64,000 bases of DNA from Sesamum alatum. Taxonomy: Eukaryota > Streptophyta > Magnoliopsida > Lamiales > Pedaliaceae. Positions 46,793-60,452 of this stretch are shown here, in pieces. The stretch lies in assembly GCA_034509735.1 (NCBI GenBank), contig JACGWO010000001.1, forward strand, positions 27,593,966 through 27,657,965, in the 5' to 3' direction. How positions within the stretch are numbered: the first letter of the stretch is position 1; each line of letters starts with the position of its first letter. Below the pieces are notes generated by a model, which had not been told where the DNA came from, did not search any database, and was given only the letters and a program-made list of their open reading frames with translations. The position numbers were made by a program, and so were the translations under genes.

Positions 46793-49700
46793 ATGTCTAA
46801 GAACCCACTATCAACCATTCTTGAGACAAACAAATTTAATGGAACCAACTACAACGACTGGTTGCGCAATCTCAGGATAGTCCTGGATTATGAGAACCAA
46901 GGCTACGTCATGGACGAGCCTCTCCCTAGGACCTTACCGGAAGGATCCACGCCAGAGGAACGTGAGACGTTCGAGACTTGGCATAAGGATAACCGGAAGG
47001 TTCGTAGCATCATACTTGTTTCGATGACCAATGAGATTCAGAAGCAATATGAAAGGCTAGACGATGTCCCTTCCATAATGGCTCGCCTTAAGGATTGCTA
47101 TGCAGTCCCGGACCGACATACTAGGTATGTCGCGACCAAGGCGTTCTTTGGAACTAAAATGACAGAAGGATCCTCTGTACAAGAGCATGGGGTTAAAATG
47201 CTTACCCTAGTGGAAAAGCTCGAGGACCTAAAGGCAGGTCTCGATAACGAAACGTACATAGATGTGATCCTTCAGTCACTCCCACCCTCCTTTGATCAAT
47301 TTATTGTCAACTACAACATGAATGCACTTGAGAAGGGTATTCATGAGTTGATCAATATGTTGGTGCAATACGAGGCAACGACTAAGAAGTCCACGCCTTC
47401 GGTATTGTTTGGAGGTGCTTCTACTTCCAAGACGAAAGGCAAGGGTGCCGGACGTTGGAAAAGGAAGAAAGGGAAGGGAAAGGCAGTCATAGCAGCTACG
47501 AACACTCAGAGTGTTCCCATTGCCAAAAGGGGAAAGGCAAAGGAAAGGGAAAGGTTGTCTCCAAGCAACAGTCGAAGGCATATGACATATGTATCAACTG
47601 CCGTGAGAAAGGGCATTGGAAGAGAGAGTGCCCCAAACTCTTCTCAAACCAAGGTATATTTGTGATTGAGGTTAACATGGTCACTAATTCTGCCTCTTGG
47701 GTATTGGATACCGGCTGTGGAGCTCACATTTGCAATGATTTGCAGGTGTTGAAAAGAAGCAGAAAACTAAGTAGCGGGGACATGATCCTGAAGCTCGGAA
47801 ATGGCAAGGCCATCTCGGCAGAAGCAGTAGGATCCGCCACTTTAGTTATTAGTGATACCATTAGCATAGAATTAGAGCAAGTTTATTTTGTACCCAGTAT
47901 GATTAAAAACATCATTTCCATTCCATTGTTAGACAATAATGGTTATTGAGTTCAAAATCAATAAAAATTGCTTTTATTTGATGAGGTGTGGAATTGCTCA
48001 TCTACTTGGTACATTACATAATGGGCTCTATATCTTGCAACAAACGAATTTCGTTCTTAACGCTCAACACAAACGGAAATTAGATAATAACGAGAACGCA
48101 CGTCTGTGGCACGCTAGGCTAGGTCACATATCCAAGATAGGATGAAAAGGTTGGTAGACTCAAAGAACCTAGAGGTTGGGGACTTGAGTGATCTACCAAC
48201 TTGTGAATCTTGTCTAAGAGGGAAAATGACCAAGAAGCCCTTTGTAGGACAAAGCAGGCTTGCCACAGGTCTGTTGGACTTGGTCCATACAGACGTGTGT
48301 GGACCACTAAGGACGCAGGCCCGAGGTGGGTTCTCCTACTTCATAACCTTCACCGATGATCATTCACGGTATGGTTATGTTTACCTGATGAGGTACAAGT
48401 CTGAAGCTCTTGAGAGGTTTAAAGAATTCAGACTTGAAGTGGAGAATCAAACCAACTGCAAAATTAAAGTCCTACGGTCAGACCGAGGCGGTGAATACCT
48501 TAGTGCCGAATTCCTAGATTATCTAAAGGAACATGGTATAATATCAGAATGGACACCTCCCGGAACACCACAGTTTAAATGGCGTCTCTGAAAGGAGGAA
48601 CCGAACCCTGTTGGACATGGTTCGTTCCATGATGAGTTTTACCAAATTGCCCCTATCGTTTTGGGGTTATGCATTAGAAACGGCAGCCAAGTTATTGAAT
48701 TTGGCGCTACTAGTGTAGTGACCCAAACGCCATATGAGATATGGCACGGCAAGCCTGCATCCTACAACTACTTGAAAGTGTGGGGTAGCCCCGCATACGT
48801 CAAGAGGTTAGTGGGAGATAAGCTAGAATCCAGGTCTAGCCTATGCAGGTTCGTTGGATACCCTAAAGAAACTGCGGGTTATTACTTTTTATGACCCTTT
48901 GGAACAAAAGGTATTTGTTTCAAGGAATGCAGTATTCTTGGAGCAAGGCTTCCCGGAGGATATCCAACCTGATGAGCTGATCCTTGAGGAATTAAGTGAT
49001 GGAACTCAGCCATCAGAAATAGCCGCGGGAAACCTCACCAAGAGGATTCAGGATTAATGAAGGGAGGACTGACCAACCTAGAGAAGTCCAAACATGCTAG
49101 GCATGAAGGACAACCTCAAGGCAGGCCAGCCCCGGCCCCTGAACCGCCGGCTCCGATACAGTCAGCGCCCACAGTTACCACTAACGTTCCCATTCTCCGA
49201 AGGTCCACTAGAGAATCCAGACCTCCAGTGAGATATGGATTTCTAGGTGCAACCGATCTTCTGGATAACGATCCTAAGACATACGGGGAAGCATGTCAGA
49301 CATCGACTCTGGGAAATGGCTTGAGGCCATGAAAACCGAAATGGACTCCATGAGCGAGAACCAAGTTTGGAGACTTGTAGATCCACCGAAAGGTGTTAAG
49401 CCAGTGCGCTGTAAGTGGGTCTACAAGCGCAAACTCGGCGTTGATGGAGAGGTAACTACCTTCAAGGCTAGGCTTGTAGCTAAGGATACACTCAACGACC
49501 CCGGGTCGATTTTGAGGATACCTACTCGCCAGTAGCCATGGCTAAGTCCATTCGGATCCTGCTTGCCATAGCAGCATGGTATGACTATGAAATATGGCAG
49601 ATGGACGTGAAAACGGCCTTCCTCAACGGTTTCGTTGAAGAAGAGATCTATATGGATCAGCCGGAGGGTTTCACGGTCGCTGGAGAAGAACAGAAGGTCT

Positions 49701-50847
49701 GTCGTCTCCAGAAGTCCATCTATGGCCTCAAACAAGCTTCCCGGAGTTGGAACATTCGATTTGATGAGGTAATACGGGGTTATGACTTCATCAAAAACGA
49801 ATCCGACCCTTGTGTATACAAGAAGGTCAGTGGGAGCTCCATAGTGTTCCTAGTGCTTTACGTGGATGACATTCTGCCTCATTGGAAATGACGTCAGAAT
49901 GTTAGGAAACACGAAAGCATGGCTGTCAACCAAGTTTTCCATGAAGGACTTGGGTGAAGCATCCTACATCCTAGGCATCCAGATTGTCAGGGACAGATCT
50001 AAAAGGATGTTAGGGCTCACCCAAAACTCGTATATGGAGAAAGTCCTAAAGAGATATCGAATGGACAACTCCAAACGAGGGTTCCTTCCTATGAGGCATG
50101 GGATCAAGTTGTCCAAGAAACAGTCCCCGCAGACTGATGAGGAACTTGAAAAGATGAAAGTCATCCCCTATGCTTCTGCCGTAGGTAGCATCCAATATAC
50201 GGTCCACTGCACCAGGCCTGACATTGCATACGCTTTGAGCGTGACTAGCAGATATCAGTCCTGTGCAGGAGAGGCACATTGGAATGCAGTTAAGGGCATC
50301 CTTAAGTACCTAAGGAGGACTAAGGAAATGTTCTAGTCTATGACAATGGAAAACTAATTCTGGAAGGCTTTAGCGACGCCAGCTTCCAGTCTGATAACGA
50401 TGATGCCAAGTCTCAATCGGGGTATGTATTCAAGCTCAACGGAGGAGTAGTGGCTTGGAAAAGTTCCAAGCAAGCAACCACTGCTGACTCCACCACTGAG
50501 GCTGAATACATAGCAGCTTCAGAAGCTGCCAAGGAAGCGGTTTGGATGAGAAACTACATCCAAGAGTTGGGTGTGGTGCCTAGCATCGCCGAGCCCGTTG
50601 TCATCTTCTGTGATAACAACGGTGCAATAGCGCAAGCGAAGGAACCGAGATCTCACCACCCGTTCCAAACACATTCTTAGACGCTACCATCTTCTTAGAG
50701 AAATGGTAGGAAGAGGTGACGTCCGGATGGACCGAGTCAACTCAGCAGACAACACAGCAGACCCGCTGACAAAGCCTTTGTCGCAAAGTGCTCATACGCA
50801 ACATCTTTGAGAAGATGGGGATTAGGCATATGGGTGATTGGCTTTAA
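46793..50847 (+). pseudogene. Copia gag-pol polyprotein of E-beta, broken only by single-base indels
   Basis: Domains in order: gag from MSKNPLSTILETNKFNG; a basic Lys/Gly-rich tail; CCHC knuckle CINCREKGHWKREC; protease with VLDTGCGAH; integrase finger (HARLGH, TCESC) and core (HTDVCGP, FTDDHSRYGY, SDRGGEY); RT with WVYKRKLGVDGEV, IWQMDVKTAFLNG and the active site YVDD; RNase H with SDASFQ, TEAEY and CDNNGA. Breaks near 47530, 47945, 48135, 48575, 48885, 49490, 49880, 50335 and 50660 are single-base gains or losses, mostly in short runs, and I saw no clear in-frame nonsense change. Gag-pol of this group makes the particle, processes itself and copies and integrates the element. It may be recently inactivated, or intact with base-calling errors. 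Confidence 0.88.
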
Positions 50848-50848
50848 A

Positions 50849-50863
50849 GGTCAAGTGGGAGAT
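50849..50863 (+). promoter_or_regulatory. Polypurine tract, E-beta
   Basis: AGGTCAAGTGGGAGAT lies immediately before the LTR start at 50864. It is the expected primer for plus-strand cDNA and is identical before L2. Confidence 0.75.
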
Positions 50864-52859
50864 TGTTAGAATAGGTGACCATGTAAGCCAATTTTGGCGG
50901 GTATATGTAACCTATGTCTAGACAATTATAGGTGTTTTGATAAATCATTAATGAATAAAGAAGTGAATTTTCATTTGGCATTACTTTGTTTTGTGTTCAC
51001 TTGCACCTATTTTTCCCATATCTGTTCACTACGCAAACAGAGCCCACGGACTGAGATTCGATTTTCGGGGACTGGGACTACGCTTGGAGGTAGGTCCATG
51101 AAATCAGTCTTCCCGAATCAGTCCGGAAATCTCCAAGTCAAGGAATCCCGAAAATGGGTACCGGGATTCCATTTGAGACTTGCACTAAGCATCTGCTGTC
51201 GTGTTTCATCGACGGGTGACGAGGATCGTCTAAGCAGTGTTAGTGGGTTAGCCTGCTAGGACGCAGCTGACTGAGGTGACTCGTGGGAACCGTCTTACGG
51301 AGGACATTGAGTATGGTCTGCAAGGTATGACGAGTATTCCCGGTTCCAACGGTACAGGTCAAGTCCTTTGACTTGAGGAATTACTGAGTTTACCTGTACA
51401 TCAGAACTGTATCTTAGATATGGTGAGAGATTGCCAGAATTCTCTTTGGTAGTCATAAGCCATGTCTAGTGCAGTCCTGGTGTACAAAGTGACAGTAGTT
51501 TTCCAAGAAAGGATCTGTCTCCTGTCAATAGGTTTTGACAGTTGAGTCTCATGTATGCTCTAGGTCTTGTCCCTAAAACTGTGGCCACAGTGACTGAACA
51601 GAAGGGAAGGTTTCCCTTGCGGCGTTTAGTGAGGACAGACCGACACTTAGGTCCAAGATGGGTGCCTGCGTTATCCGTGCCCTAGACACTAAGTGATGAG
51701 ACCGAAGACAGAAGGACAAGCGTACTGTTAGAGCCTAAATGTTCATCCCTGAATATTTCACCTAGTCTCTAGTGCCATGGACCGTTGCTAGATGGCCACC
51801 CATGGTAACGGACGGATTTTAGGAATCCGACCAAGTCTAGCTGAATGGTGAACCTAAAGAGTCACACACTATCCACACACAATTAAATATTTAATTTGGA
51901 ATTAAATATTGGAGTGAAGGAATGATTAAATTAGATTTAATCGGGACCTTTATTTTTCTTGGAGAAATAATTCTTTCTATTTGATAGAAGGAATTAAATT
52001 GATAAATTGGATTTATCAAAGGGATTTATTTAATGGGCTTAAATAATATTTATATTTATTTTAGCCTCTTGGAAATATTTAAATAGGTTTTAAATATTCC
52101 ATTAAATTAAATTAAATCAACGGTTGAGATCAATGGGAGAGATGGATGGCTAGGATCGTTTTGACTAGGTCAAAACACTAGTTTGACTAGGACTTTGACT
52201 AGGTCAAAATCCTAATCAAATTAGAGTTCTTGAAAGAGGAGTTTAAAGAGGATTAAACTCCTCTTCTATATAAACCCCTAGCATCCTACAATTTACATGA
52301 TGATGAAACTCCAACACACACACACAAACACACACACACGGTTTCTCTCTCTCTCCCATCTCTCTCGTCCGCCCCTCTCTCTCTCAAGAAAATAGTTTTT
52401 CTTGATTCTTTTGTTCTTGGAACATTAGAATCTTGATGAATCAATACCATTAATTGATAATGTGTTATTGATTCATCCACTCCAAAATTATACACTTGTT
52501 CGTTGCTAGCACGACGTGCAAGATACGTGGGTGGATCGTGTGTCACGAATTAGAGGGTCTCAAGGACGGGATCTTGGTGCAAAACGGGGAACAACGCGTG
52601 TAGCCGTTGAAGACGAAAACGACAACGGGTAGGTCTCGTTTTTAAATTTTCGTCCCTCTTTAATTTTCAACCCTATGGCCTCCATGATTTATTTTATGTT
52701 ATTCGTTCATGAGATACACCGAACGCCCGGGAAATTTCAAAGGCACACCCTTTGAAACGTGTTTTAATTTAAAAGCATGTTTAAATTCCGCATTTATTTT
52801 TAATTATACCGCGCTTCCGCATTCGCGCTTTTCCCGGGACGATCCACAATAATCTTTCA
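50864..52859 (+). repeat. 3' LTR of E-beta (L3)
   Basis: 1996 bp, about 99 percent like L2 by eye. It has the TATA box at 52267 and the same hairpin and palindrome. It ends AATAATCTTTCA, followed by E-alpha gag. Confidence 0.88.
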
Positions 52860-55800
52860 GACTAAGGCGTTCTTTGGAACTAAAATGAAAGAAGGATCCT
52901 CTGTACAAGAGCACGGGATTAAAATGCTTACCCTGGTGGAAAAGCTCGAGGACCTAAAGGCAGGCCTCGATAATGAGACGTACATAGATGTGATCCTTCA
53001 GTCTCTCCCACCCTCATTCGACCAATTTATTATCAACTACAACATGAACGCACTTGAGAAGGGCATTCATGAGTTGATCAATATGTTGGTACAATATGAG
53101 GCAACGATCAAAAAGTCCACGCCTTCAGTATTGTTTGGAGGTGCTTCAACTTCTAAAACGAAAGGCAAGGGTGCCGGACGTTGGAAAAGGAAGAAGGGGA
53201 AGGGAAAAGCCGTCAAAGCAGCTACGAACACTAAGAGTGTTCCCATTGCCAAAGAGGGGAAAGGCAAAGGAAAGGTAAAGATTGTCTCCAAGCAACAGTC
53301 GAGGGCATATGACATATGTATCAATTTGCCGTGAGAAAGGGCATTGGAAGAGGGAGTACCCCAAGCTCCTCTCGAACCAAGGTATATTTGTGATTGAGGT
53401 TAATATGGTCACTAATTCTGCCTCTTGGGTATTAGATATCGGCTGTGGAGCTCACATTTACAATGATTTGCAGGTGCTGAAAAGAAGCAGAAAACTGGGT
53501 AGCGGGGATATGATCCTGAAGCTTGGGAATGACAAGGCCATCTCGGCAGAAGCAGTAGGATCAGCCACTCTAGTAGTTAGTGATAATATTAGCATAGAAT
53601 TAGAGCAAGTTTATTATGTACCTAGTATGATTAAAAACATCATTTCCATTCCATTGTTGGACAATAGTGGTTATGAGTTTATGATCAATAAAAATTACTT
53701 TTATTTGATGAGGTGTGGAATTGCTCATCTACTTGGTACACTTAATAATGGGCTCTATATCTTGCAACAAATGAACTTCGTTCTTAACACTCAACATAAA
53801 TGTAAAATAGATAATAACGGAAACGCACGACTGTGGCACGCTAGGCTAGGTCACATATCCCAAGACAGGATGAAAAGATTGGTAGACTCAAAGAACCTAG
53901 AGGTAAGGGACTTGAGTGAGCTACCAACTTGTGAATCCTGTCTGAGAGGGAAAATGACCAAGAAGCCCTTTGTAGGATAAAGCAGGCTTGCCATAGGTCT
54001 GTTGGGCTTGGTCCATACAGACGTATGTGGACCACTAAGGACGCAGGGCCAAGGTGGATTCTCCTACTTCATAACCTTTACCGATGATCATTCACGGTAT
54101 GGTTATGTTTACCTAATGAGGTACAAGTCTGAAGCTCTTGAGAGGTTTAAAAAATTCAGACTTGAAGTGGAGAAATAAACCAACTGCAAAATTAAAGTCC
54201 TACGGTCAGACCGAGGCGGAGAATACCTTAGTACCGAGTTCCTTAATTATCTAAAAGAAAATGGTATAATATCTGAATGAACACCTCCCAGGACACCACA
54301 ATTGAATGGTGTTTCTGAAAGGAGGAATCGAAATCCTGTTAGACATGGTTCGATCCATGATGAGTTTTACCAAATTGCCCTTGTCCTTTTGGGGCTACGC
54401 ATTGGAAACGGCGACCAAGTTGTTAAATTTGGCACCAACCAGTGTATTGACCCAAACGCCATATGAAATATGGCACAGCAAGACTGCATCCTACAACTAC
54501 TTGAAAGTGTGGGGTAGCCACGCATACGTCAAGAGGTTAGTGGGAGATAAGCTAGAATCCAGGTCTAGCTTATGCAGGTTCGTTGGATACCCTAAAAGAA
54601 ACTACAGGTTATTACTTTTATGACCCCTTGAAAGAAAAGGTATTTGTTTCAAGGAACGCAGTGTTCTTGGAACAAGGCTTCCCAGAGGATATCCAACCTG
54701 ATGAACTGATCCTTGAGGAATCAAGTGATGGAAACCAATCATCAGAGGTAGCCGCGGACTCCTCACTTAGAGGATTCAGGATAGATACCGAAAGGCTGAC
54801 CGACCTCGAGAAGTCCAGCATGCTAGGCATGAAGGACACCCTCAGGAACAGCCAGCCCCGGTACCTGAACCGCCAGCTCCTATACAGTCAGCGCCCACAG
54901 TCACCACTGACGTTCCCGTTCTCCATAGGTCTACTAGAGAGTCCAGACTTCCAGTGAGATATAGCTTTCTAAATACAACCGGTCTACTGGATAACGATCC
55001 TAAGACATATGGAGAAGCGATGTCTGACATCGACTCCGGGAAATGGCTTGAGGCCATGAAAACCGAAATGGACTCCATGAGCGAGAACCAAGTCTGGAGA
55101 CTTGTAGACCAACCGAAAGGTGTTAAGCCAGTTGGCTGTAAGTGGGTCTACAAGCGCAAACTTGGCGTTGATGGAGAAGTCACAACATTTAAGACTAGGC
55201 TAGTAGATAAAGGGTGCACTCAACGACCCGGGGTTGGTTTTGAGGACACCTACTCGCGAGTAGCCATGGCTAAATCCATTTGGATCCTGCTCGCCATAGC
55301 AGCATGGTATGACTATGAGATATGGCAGATGGACGTGAAAACAGCCTTCCTCAATGGTTTCGTTGAGGAAGAGATCTACATGGATCAGCCGGAGGGTTTC
55401 ACAGTCACTGGAGAAGAACAGAAGGTTTGTCGTCTCCAGAAGTCCATCTATGGCCTCAAACAAGCATCCCGAAGTTGGAACATTCGCTTTGATGAAGTGA
55501 TACGGGGCTATGACTTCATCAAAAATGAATTCGACCCTTGTGTATACAAGAAGGTCAGTGGGAGCTCAATAGTGTTCCTAGTGCTTTATGTGGATGACAT
55601 TCTACTCATAGGTAATGATGTTAGAATGTTGGGTGACACAAAAGCATGGTTATCAACCCAATTTTCCATGAAGGATTTGGGTGAAGCCTCCTACATCCTA
55701 AGCATCCAGATTGTCAAGGACAGATCTAAAAGGATGTTAGGGCTCACCCAAAACTCGTATATGGAGAAAATCCTGAAAAGGTTTCGAATGGACAACTCCA

Positions 55801-56558
55801 AACGAGGATTCCTCCCCATGAGGCATGGGATCAAGTTATCCAAGAAACAGTCCCCGCAGACTGATGAGGAACTTGAAAGGATGAAAGTCATCCCCCTATG
55901 CTTCTGCTGTAGGTAGCATCCAATATGCGGTCCACTGCACCAGGCCTGACATTGCTTACGCTTTGAGTGTAACAAGCAGATATCAGTCTTGTGCAGGAGA
56001 GGCACATTGGAATGCTGTTAAGGCATCCTTAAGTGCCTGAGGAGGACTAAGGAAGTGTTCTTAGTCTATGGCAATGGAGAATTAATCCTGGAAGGCTTTA
56101 GCGACGCTAGCTTCCAGTCTGATGACGATGATGCCAAGTCTCAATCGGGTTATGTATTCAGGCTCAATGGAGGAGTAGTGGCTTGGAAAAGTTCCAAGCA
56201 AGCAACCACTGCTGATTCCACCACTGAGGCCAAATACATAGCAGCTTCAGAAGCTGCCAAGAAAGCGGTTTGGATGAGAAACTACATCCAAGAGTTGGGT
56301 GTGTTGCCTAGCATCGCTGAGCCTGTTATCATCTTTTGTGATAACAACGAAGCAATAGCGCAAGCAAAGGAACGGAGATCTCATCACCGTTCCAAACACA
56401 TTCTTAGAGGCTACCATCTTCTAAGAGAAATGGTAGGAAGAGATGACGTTCGGATGGACCGAGTCAACTCAGCAGATCCGCTAACAAAGCCTATGTAGCA
56501 GAGCGCTCATACGCAACATCTTGAGAAGATGGGGATTAGACATATAGGCGATTGGCTT
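52860..56558 (+). pseudogene. Copia gag (3' part)-pol of E-alpha
   Basis: Begins at KAFFGTKMKEGSSV after L3. Contains gag end, knuckle with last Cys replaced by Tyr, protease with DIG in place of DTG, integrase, RT (IWQMDVKTAFLNGFVEEEI; YVDDILLIGND) and RNase H (SDASFQ; CDNNEA, where Gly is replaced by Glu). True nonsense changes appear: CAA to TAA after KKPFVG and after LEVEK-like sequence, and TGG to TGA before TPP. One-base shifts lie near 53325, 54330, 54590 and 55900. It is more decayed than E-beta, which fits E-alpha being older. The 5' part of gag is missing at the left of the nest. Confidence 0.87.
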
Positions 56559-56576
56559 TAAGGTCAAGTGAGAGAT

Positions 56577-58570
56577 TGTTAGAATAGGTGACCATGTAGC
56601 CAATCTTGGCAGGCAAAATGTAACCTATGTCTAGACAATTTCAGGGATTTGATAAATTATTAATGAATAAAGAAGTGAAATTCATTTGGCATTACTTTGT
56701 TTGTGTTCACTTTATCTGCATTACATATATGTTCACTACGCAAACAAATCCCATGGACTGAAAACGTATTTTGGGGACTGGGACTACGCTTGGAGGTAGG
56801 TCCATGAAATCAGTCCCACCGAATCAGTCCGGAAATCTCCAAGTCAAGGAATCTCGAAAATGGGTACCGAGATTCCCATTGAGACTTGCACTAAGCATAT
56901 GTTGTCGTATTTCATCGACGGGTGACGAAGGTCGTCTAAGAAGTGTTAGTGGGTTAGCCTGCTGGGGAGCAGCTGACTGAGGTGACTCGCGGGAACCGTC
57001 TTACGGAGGACCTTGAGTAGGGTCGGCTAGGTATGACATGTGTTCCCGGTTCCAACAGTACAGGTCAAGTCCTTTGATTTGAGGAACTGCTGAGTTTACC
57101 TGTACATCAGGGCTGTATCTTAGATATGGTGAGAGATTGCCAAGAAACACTTGAGTAGTCATAAGCCATGTCTAGTGCAGCTCCGGTGTACAAGAGTGAC
57201 AGTAGTTTCCAAGAAAGGATCTGTCTCCTGTCAAAAGGCATTGACAATTGAGTCTCACATATGCTCTGTGTCTTGTCCCTAAATCGGTGGCCACAGTAAC
57301 TGAACAGAATGGAAGGTTTCCCTAGGGGCGTTTAGTAAAGGACAGACCGACACTTAGGTCCAAAATGGGTACCTGCATTTTCCGTGCCCTAGACCCTAAG
57401 TGGTGAGACCGAAGACGGAAGGACAAGTGTACTGTTAGAGCCTAAATGTTCATCCCCGAATATTCACCTAGTCTCTAATGCCACAGACCGTTGCTAGATG
57501 GCCACCCATGGTAACGGGCGGATTCTAGGAATCCGACCAAGTCTAGCTGAAAGGTGAACCTAAAGAGTCACACACAATCCTTACACATTAAGTATTTAAT
57601 TTAGAATTAAAGATTTGAAGAAATGGAATGATTAAATTGGATTTAATCGGGTCCTTAATTTTCTTGGAGAGAACTAATTCCTTTTATTAGATAAAAGGAA
57701 TTAATCTAATAAATTAGATTTATTAGAAAATTAATTTAATGGGCCTAGAATAAATATTTATACTTATTACATTTATTTATTTATTTATTGCCCTGTGGAA
57801 TATTTAAATTGGTTTTAAATATTCCATTAAATTAAATTAATGGTTGAGATTAAAATGAGAGAAGGATGGCTAGGATTAATTTGACTAGGTCAAATTACTA
57901 CTTTGACTAGGACTTTGACTAGGTCAAAATCCTAGTCAAATTAGTCTTCTTTAGAGTTGGAGTTTGAAGAGGATTAAACTCCTCCTCTATAAATACTCCT
58001 AGTCCTTCACCTTTAGAGAGATGATGAAACTCCAACACACACACACACACTCTACTCGTGTCTATCTCTCTCCCATCTCGTCCGCTTCTCTCTCCTCCTT
58101 TCAAGAAAAATAGTTCTTGTTCTTTTGTGTTGACAATTGAACAAAAGGAGGATTAATCCCGTTAAGTAATAACGTGTGATTGATCCATCCTCTCCAAAAT
58201 ACTTGTTTGTTGGCTAGCACGACGTACAAGATACGTGGGCGGATTGCGCGTCATAATTTGGAGAATCTCACATACGAGATTTGGTGCAAATCGGGAACAA
58301 CGCGAGTACCGGTTAGAAGAGGAAAACGACGAACCGGTAATTCCCTTTTTACGTTTTCGTCTCTTCTTCTATTTTTCAAATCCTATGGCCTCCATGATTC
58401 CTTGCATGTTTTTTAATTCATGGGATACACCAAACGCCCAGGAACTTCAAGGGCACACCCCTTGAACGTGTTCTTTATTTTACGTATATGGCATGTTTAA
58501 ATTTTGTTATTTAAATTTATACCGCGCTTCCGCATTTGCGTTATTTCCCGGGACGATCCACAATCTTTTA
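56577..58570 (+). repeat. 3' LTR of E-alpha (L4)
   Basis: 1994 bp, preceded by AGGTCAAGTGAGAGAT. It has the TATA element at 57988, CA repeats near 58036 and end AATCTTTTA. It holds the 388-bp part that is deleted in the 5' LTR. Confidence 0.88.
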
Positions 58571-58851
58571 GCCCCCCGATATTAAATCGTTCAAAAGTCG
58601 CCATGCTCGCCGAAGCCTATTAAGTTTTCCCTTTAGCTGCTCAATTGTGTACACGTACGTTGGAGCTAGGGTTGCATTCAACCTATCGCTTATGCGGCCC
58701 CAAACAAAAGGGGAGAAGGTGGACGACTTAAGCCGACCATTCACAAACTCTTCATGCATTAACTCTATGAATACTCGCTCAGTAAAGAAGTCCACGTGAC
58801 TTTGTCGGCACGGGAGGACTGAGATAAAGGGACCTCATGCGTACGAGGCAT
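58571..58851 (-). pseudogene. MYB/SANT-like gene M3, N-terminal part
   Basis: Starts at the ATG at 58851 (MPRTHEVPLSQSSR), with a one-base shift after KVTW. The Myb_DNA-bind_3 domain follows: TERVFIELMHEEFVNGRLKS, FVWGRISDRLNATL, YTIEQLKGKLNRLRRAWRLL and NDLISGG. The domain continues with TGWGWD at 37878 on the other side of E-alpha, which restores the usual LI..TG.GWD pattern of the family. It therefore marks the right side of the E insertion and the 5' end of the MYB gene. Confidence 0.78.
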
Positions 58852-59053
58852 CTTGGTTAAAAGCCTAATTGACGCACAGAGTACAATTGCATAGTATATG
58901 AGAAACATTCGACATAGTTCTACATACTTGTAGGAAATTTCATGTAATTTCCTACATTCTACATATGTGAAGAGGTCATATGAACAACACATAATTTACA
59001 GTTTGTAATCGTTAGGTATTAAAGTGTCAAGTGTTATGTATTTATATAGTTCT

Positions 59054-59690
59054 AATTGTTTAATATTGCACAGACTATTCTTGCATATATTATAGTAGTA
59101 TAATTTCCATAGTTTAATATTGCACAGACTATTATAGTTTTAATATAATATAATAGTTTAATATTCTTGCATATTTTTTTAGTTTAATATTATAGTAGTA
59201 CAATTTCTTGCATATTTTTTTTTTGATATTATCGTAGAATAGTTTAATATTGCACAGACTATTCTTGCATATATTATAGTAGTATAATTTCAATAGTTTC
59301 AATAGTTTAATATTGCAACTACTATTTTTTAATATTCTAGAAGTATAATTTCCATAGTTTAATATGGAACAGACTATTATAGTTTTAATATAATATAATA
59401 GTTTAATGTTCTTGCATATTTTTTAGTTTAATATTATAGTAGTATAATTTCTTGCATTTTTTTTTTGATATTATCGTAGTATAATTTCAATAGTTTAATA
59501 TTTTGCATATATTATAGTAGTATAATTTCAATAGTTTCAATAGTTTAATATTGCCACTACTAGTTTTTAATATTCTAGAAGTATAATTTTCATAGTTTAA
59601 TATGGAACAAACTATTATAGTTTTAATATAATATAATAGTTTAATATTATTGCATATTTTTAGTTTAATATTATAGTAGTATAATTTCAA
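59054..59690. repeat. AT-rich tandem array, three copies of about 185-240 bp
   Basis: Copies start near 59054, 59239 and 59481. Each has TAGTTTAATATTGCACAGAC-like starts, GTTTTAATATAATATAATAG and TTGATATTATCGTAG-type modules in the same order. Confidence 0.65.
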
Positions 59691-60452
59691 TACAATAATT
59701 TCGTAAGATACATTTAAGGATATCAAATAAGAGCAAGAATATTGAATTTAACACTAAAATATTTTAACACGCAACATAAAAAAGCACTAACCATATTTTA
59801 ACATACAAAACTATATTATATCAACCAAAGTTTAAAAACAGACTTTTAGACAACACTGAAATGCTCATTAACATACAATATCAACCAAAGTATAATATAC
59901 TCAAATTTATAACAAACTATCTTAACCAAGAAAGGGTTAAGTGAGGTACATTGATAAAACCAAGTGGAGATGGTGAAGAGTAGAAAGAAGGAAGAGGCAG
60001 GACCCCAGTATAACAATTGCTCCAAGTGCAGCCACAAAATGCTATACAAGGATATACAAAAATTTTATATGAGTAACTAAAACAAAGACAGTCATCGTAA
60101 ACAAACAACATAGATATGTAAGAAGTTAAGTGCAAAACTCATATAATGGATGATGTGGGAGGAACTACCGGCTATTTATACAACACTAGTAAAAAAATGT
60201 GTTTTGATTTTTTTGTAATTTCGTATTTATTTTCAGTCTAATATCCTTATGAAAATATTTTAAATTGAACAGTATAGTGAATGATTAATTCTGAAACCAT
60301 ATCTTTGAAAAATCGGCAAACAATGTTTTGGTCACGTGGTAATTTTATCCGTAAAAAAAATCTGCACAAACGTAATAGCTAAAATAGACATTGTATGGTG
60401 TGTGGCATTGTATGGTAATATGTAGTGTGTAAATAAATAGTGTGTCAATGCA

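Larger units (their letters stand above)
44593..52859 (+). mobile_element. Copia E-beta, young, lacking its 5' LTR
   Basis: Leader (44593-46792), one long gag-pol (46793-50847), polypurine tract and LTR L3 (50864-52859). Its right LTR ends inside gag of E-alpha (GACTAAGGCG), so E-beta inserted into E-alpha. The 5' LTR and primer site are missing and replaced by the duplicated block ending at 44592. Confidence 0.78.
37879..58570 (+). mobile_element. Copia E-alpha with nested E-beta, inserted in MYB gene M3
   Basis: Bounded by matching LTRs: 37879-39484 (start TGTCAGAATAGG) and 56577-58570. Both share the family-specific CATGTAGCCAATCTTGGC start and end AATCTTTTA. The insertion point lies in a C-run of M3 (LISGG | TGWGWD), which blurs the target duplication. 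Internal order is primer site, leader, RNase H end, LTR, gag piece, leader, full gag-pol, LTR, gag-pol, LTR, which shows nesting of E-beta and a local duplication. Confidence 0.82.

Noticed and set aside
60183..60198. CACTA-type transposon end (CACTAGTAAAAAAATG)
   Set aside because: A single short match in AT-rich DNA, no opposite end and no CACTA transposase in the window.
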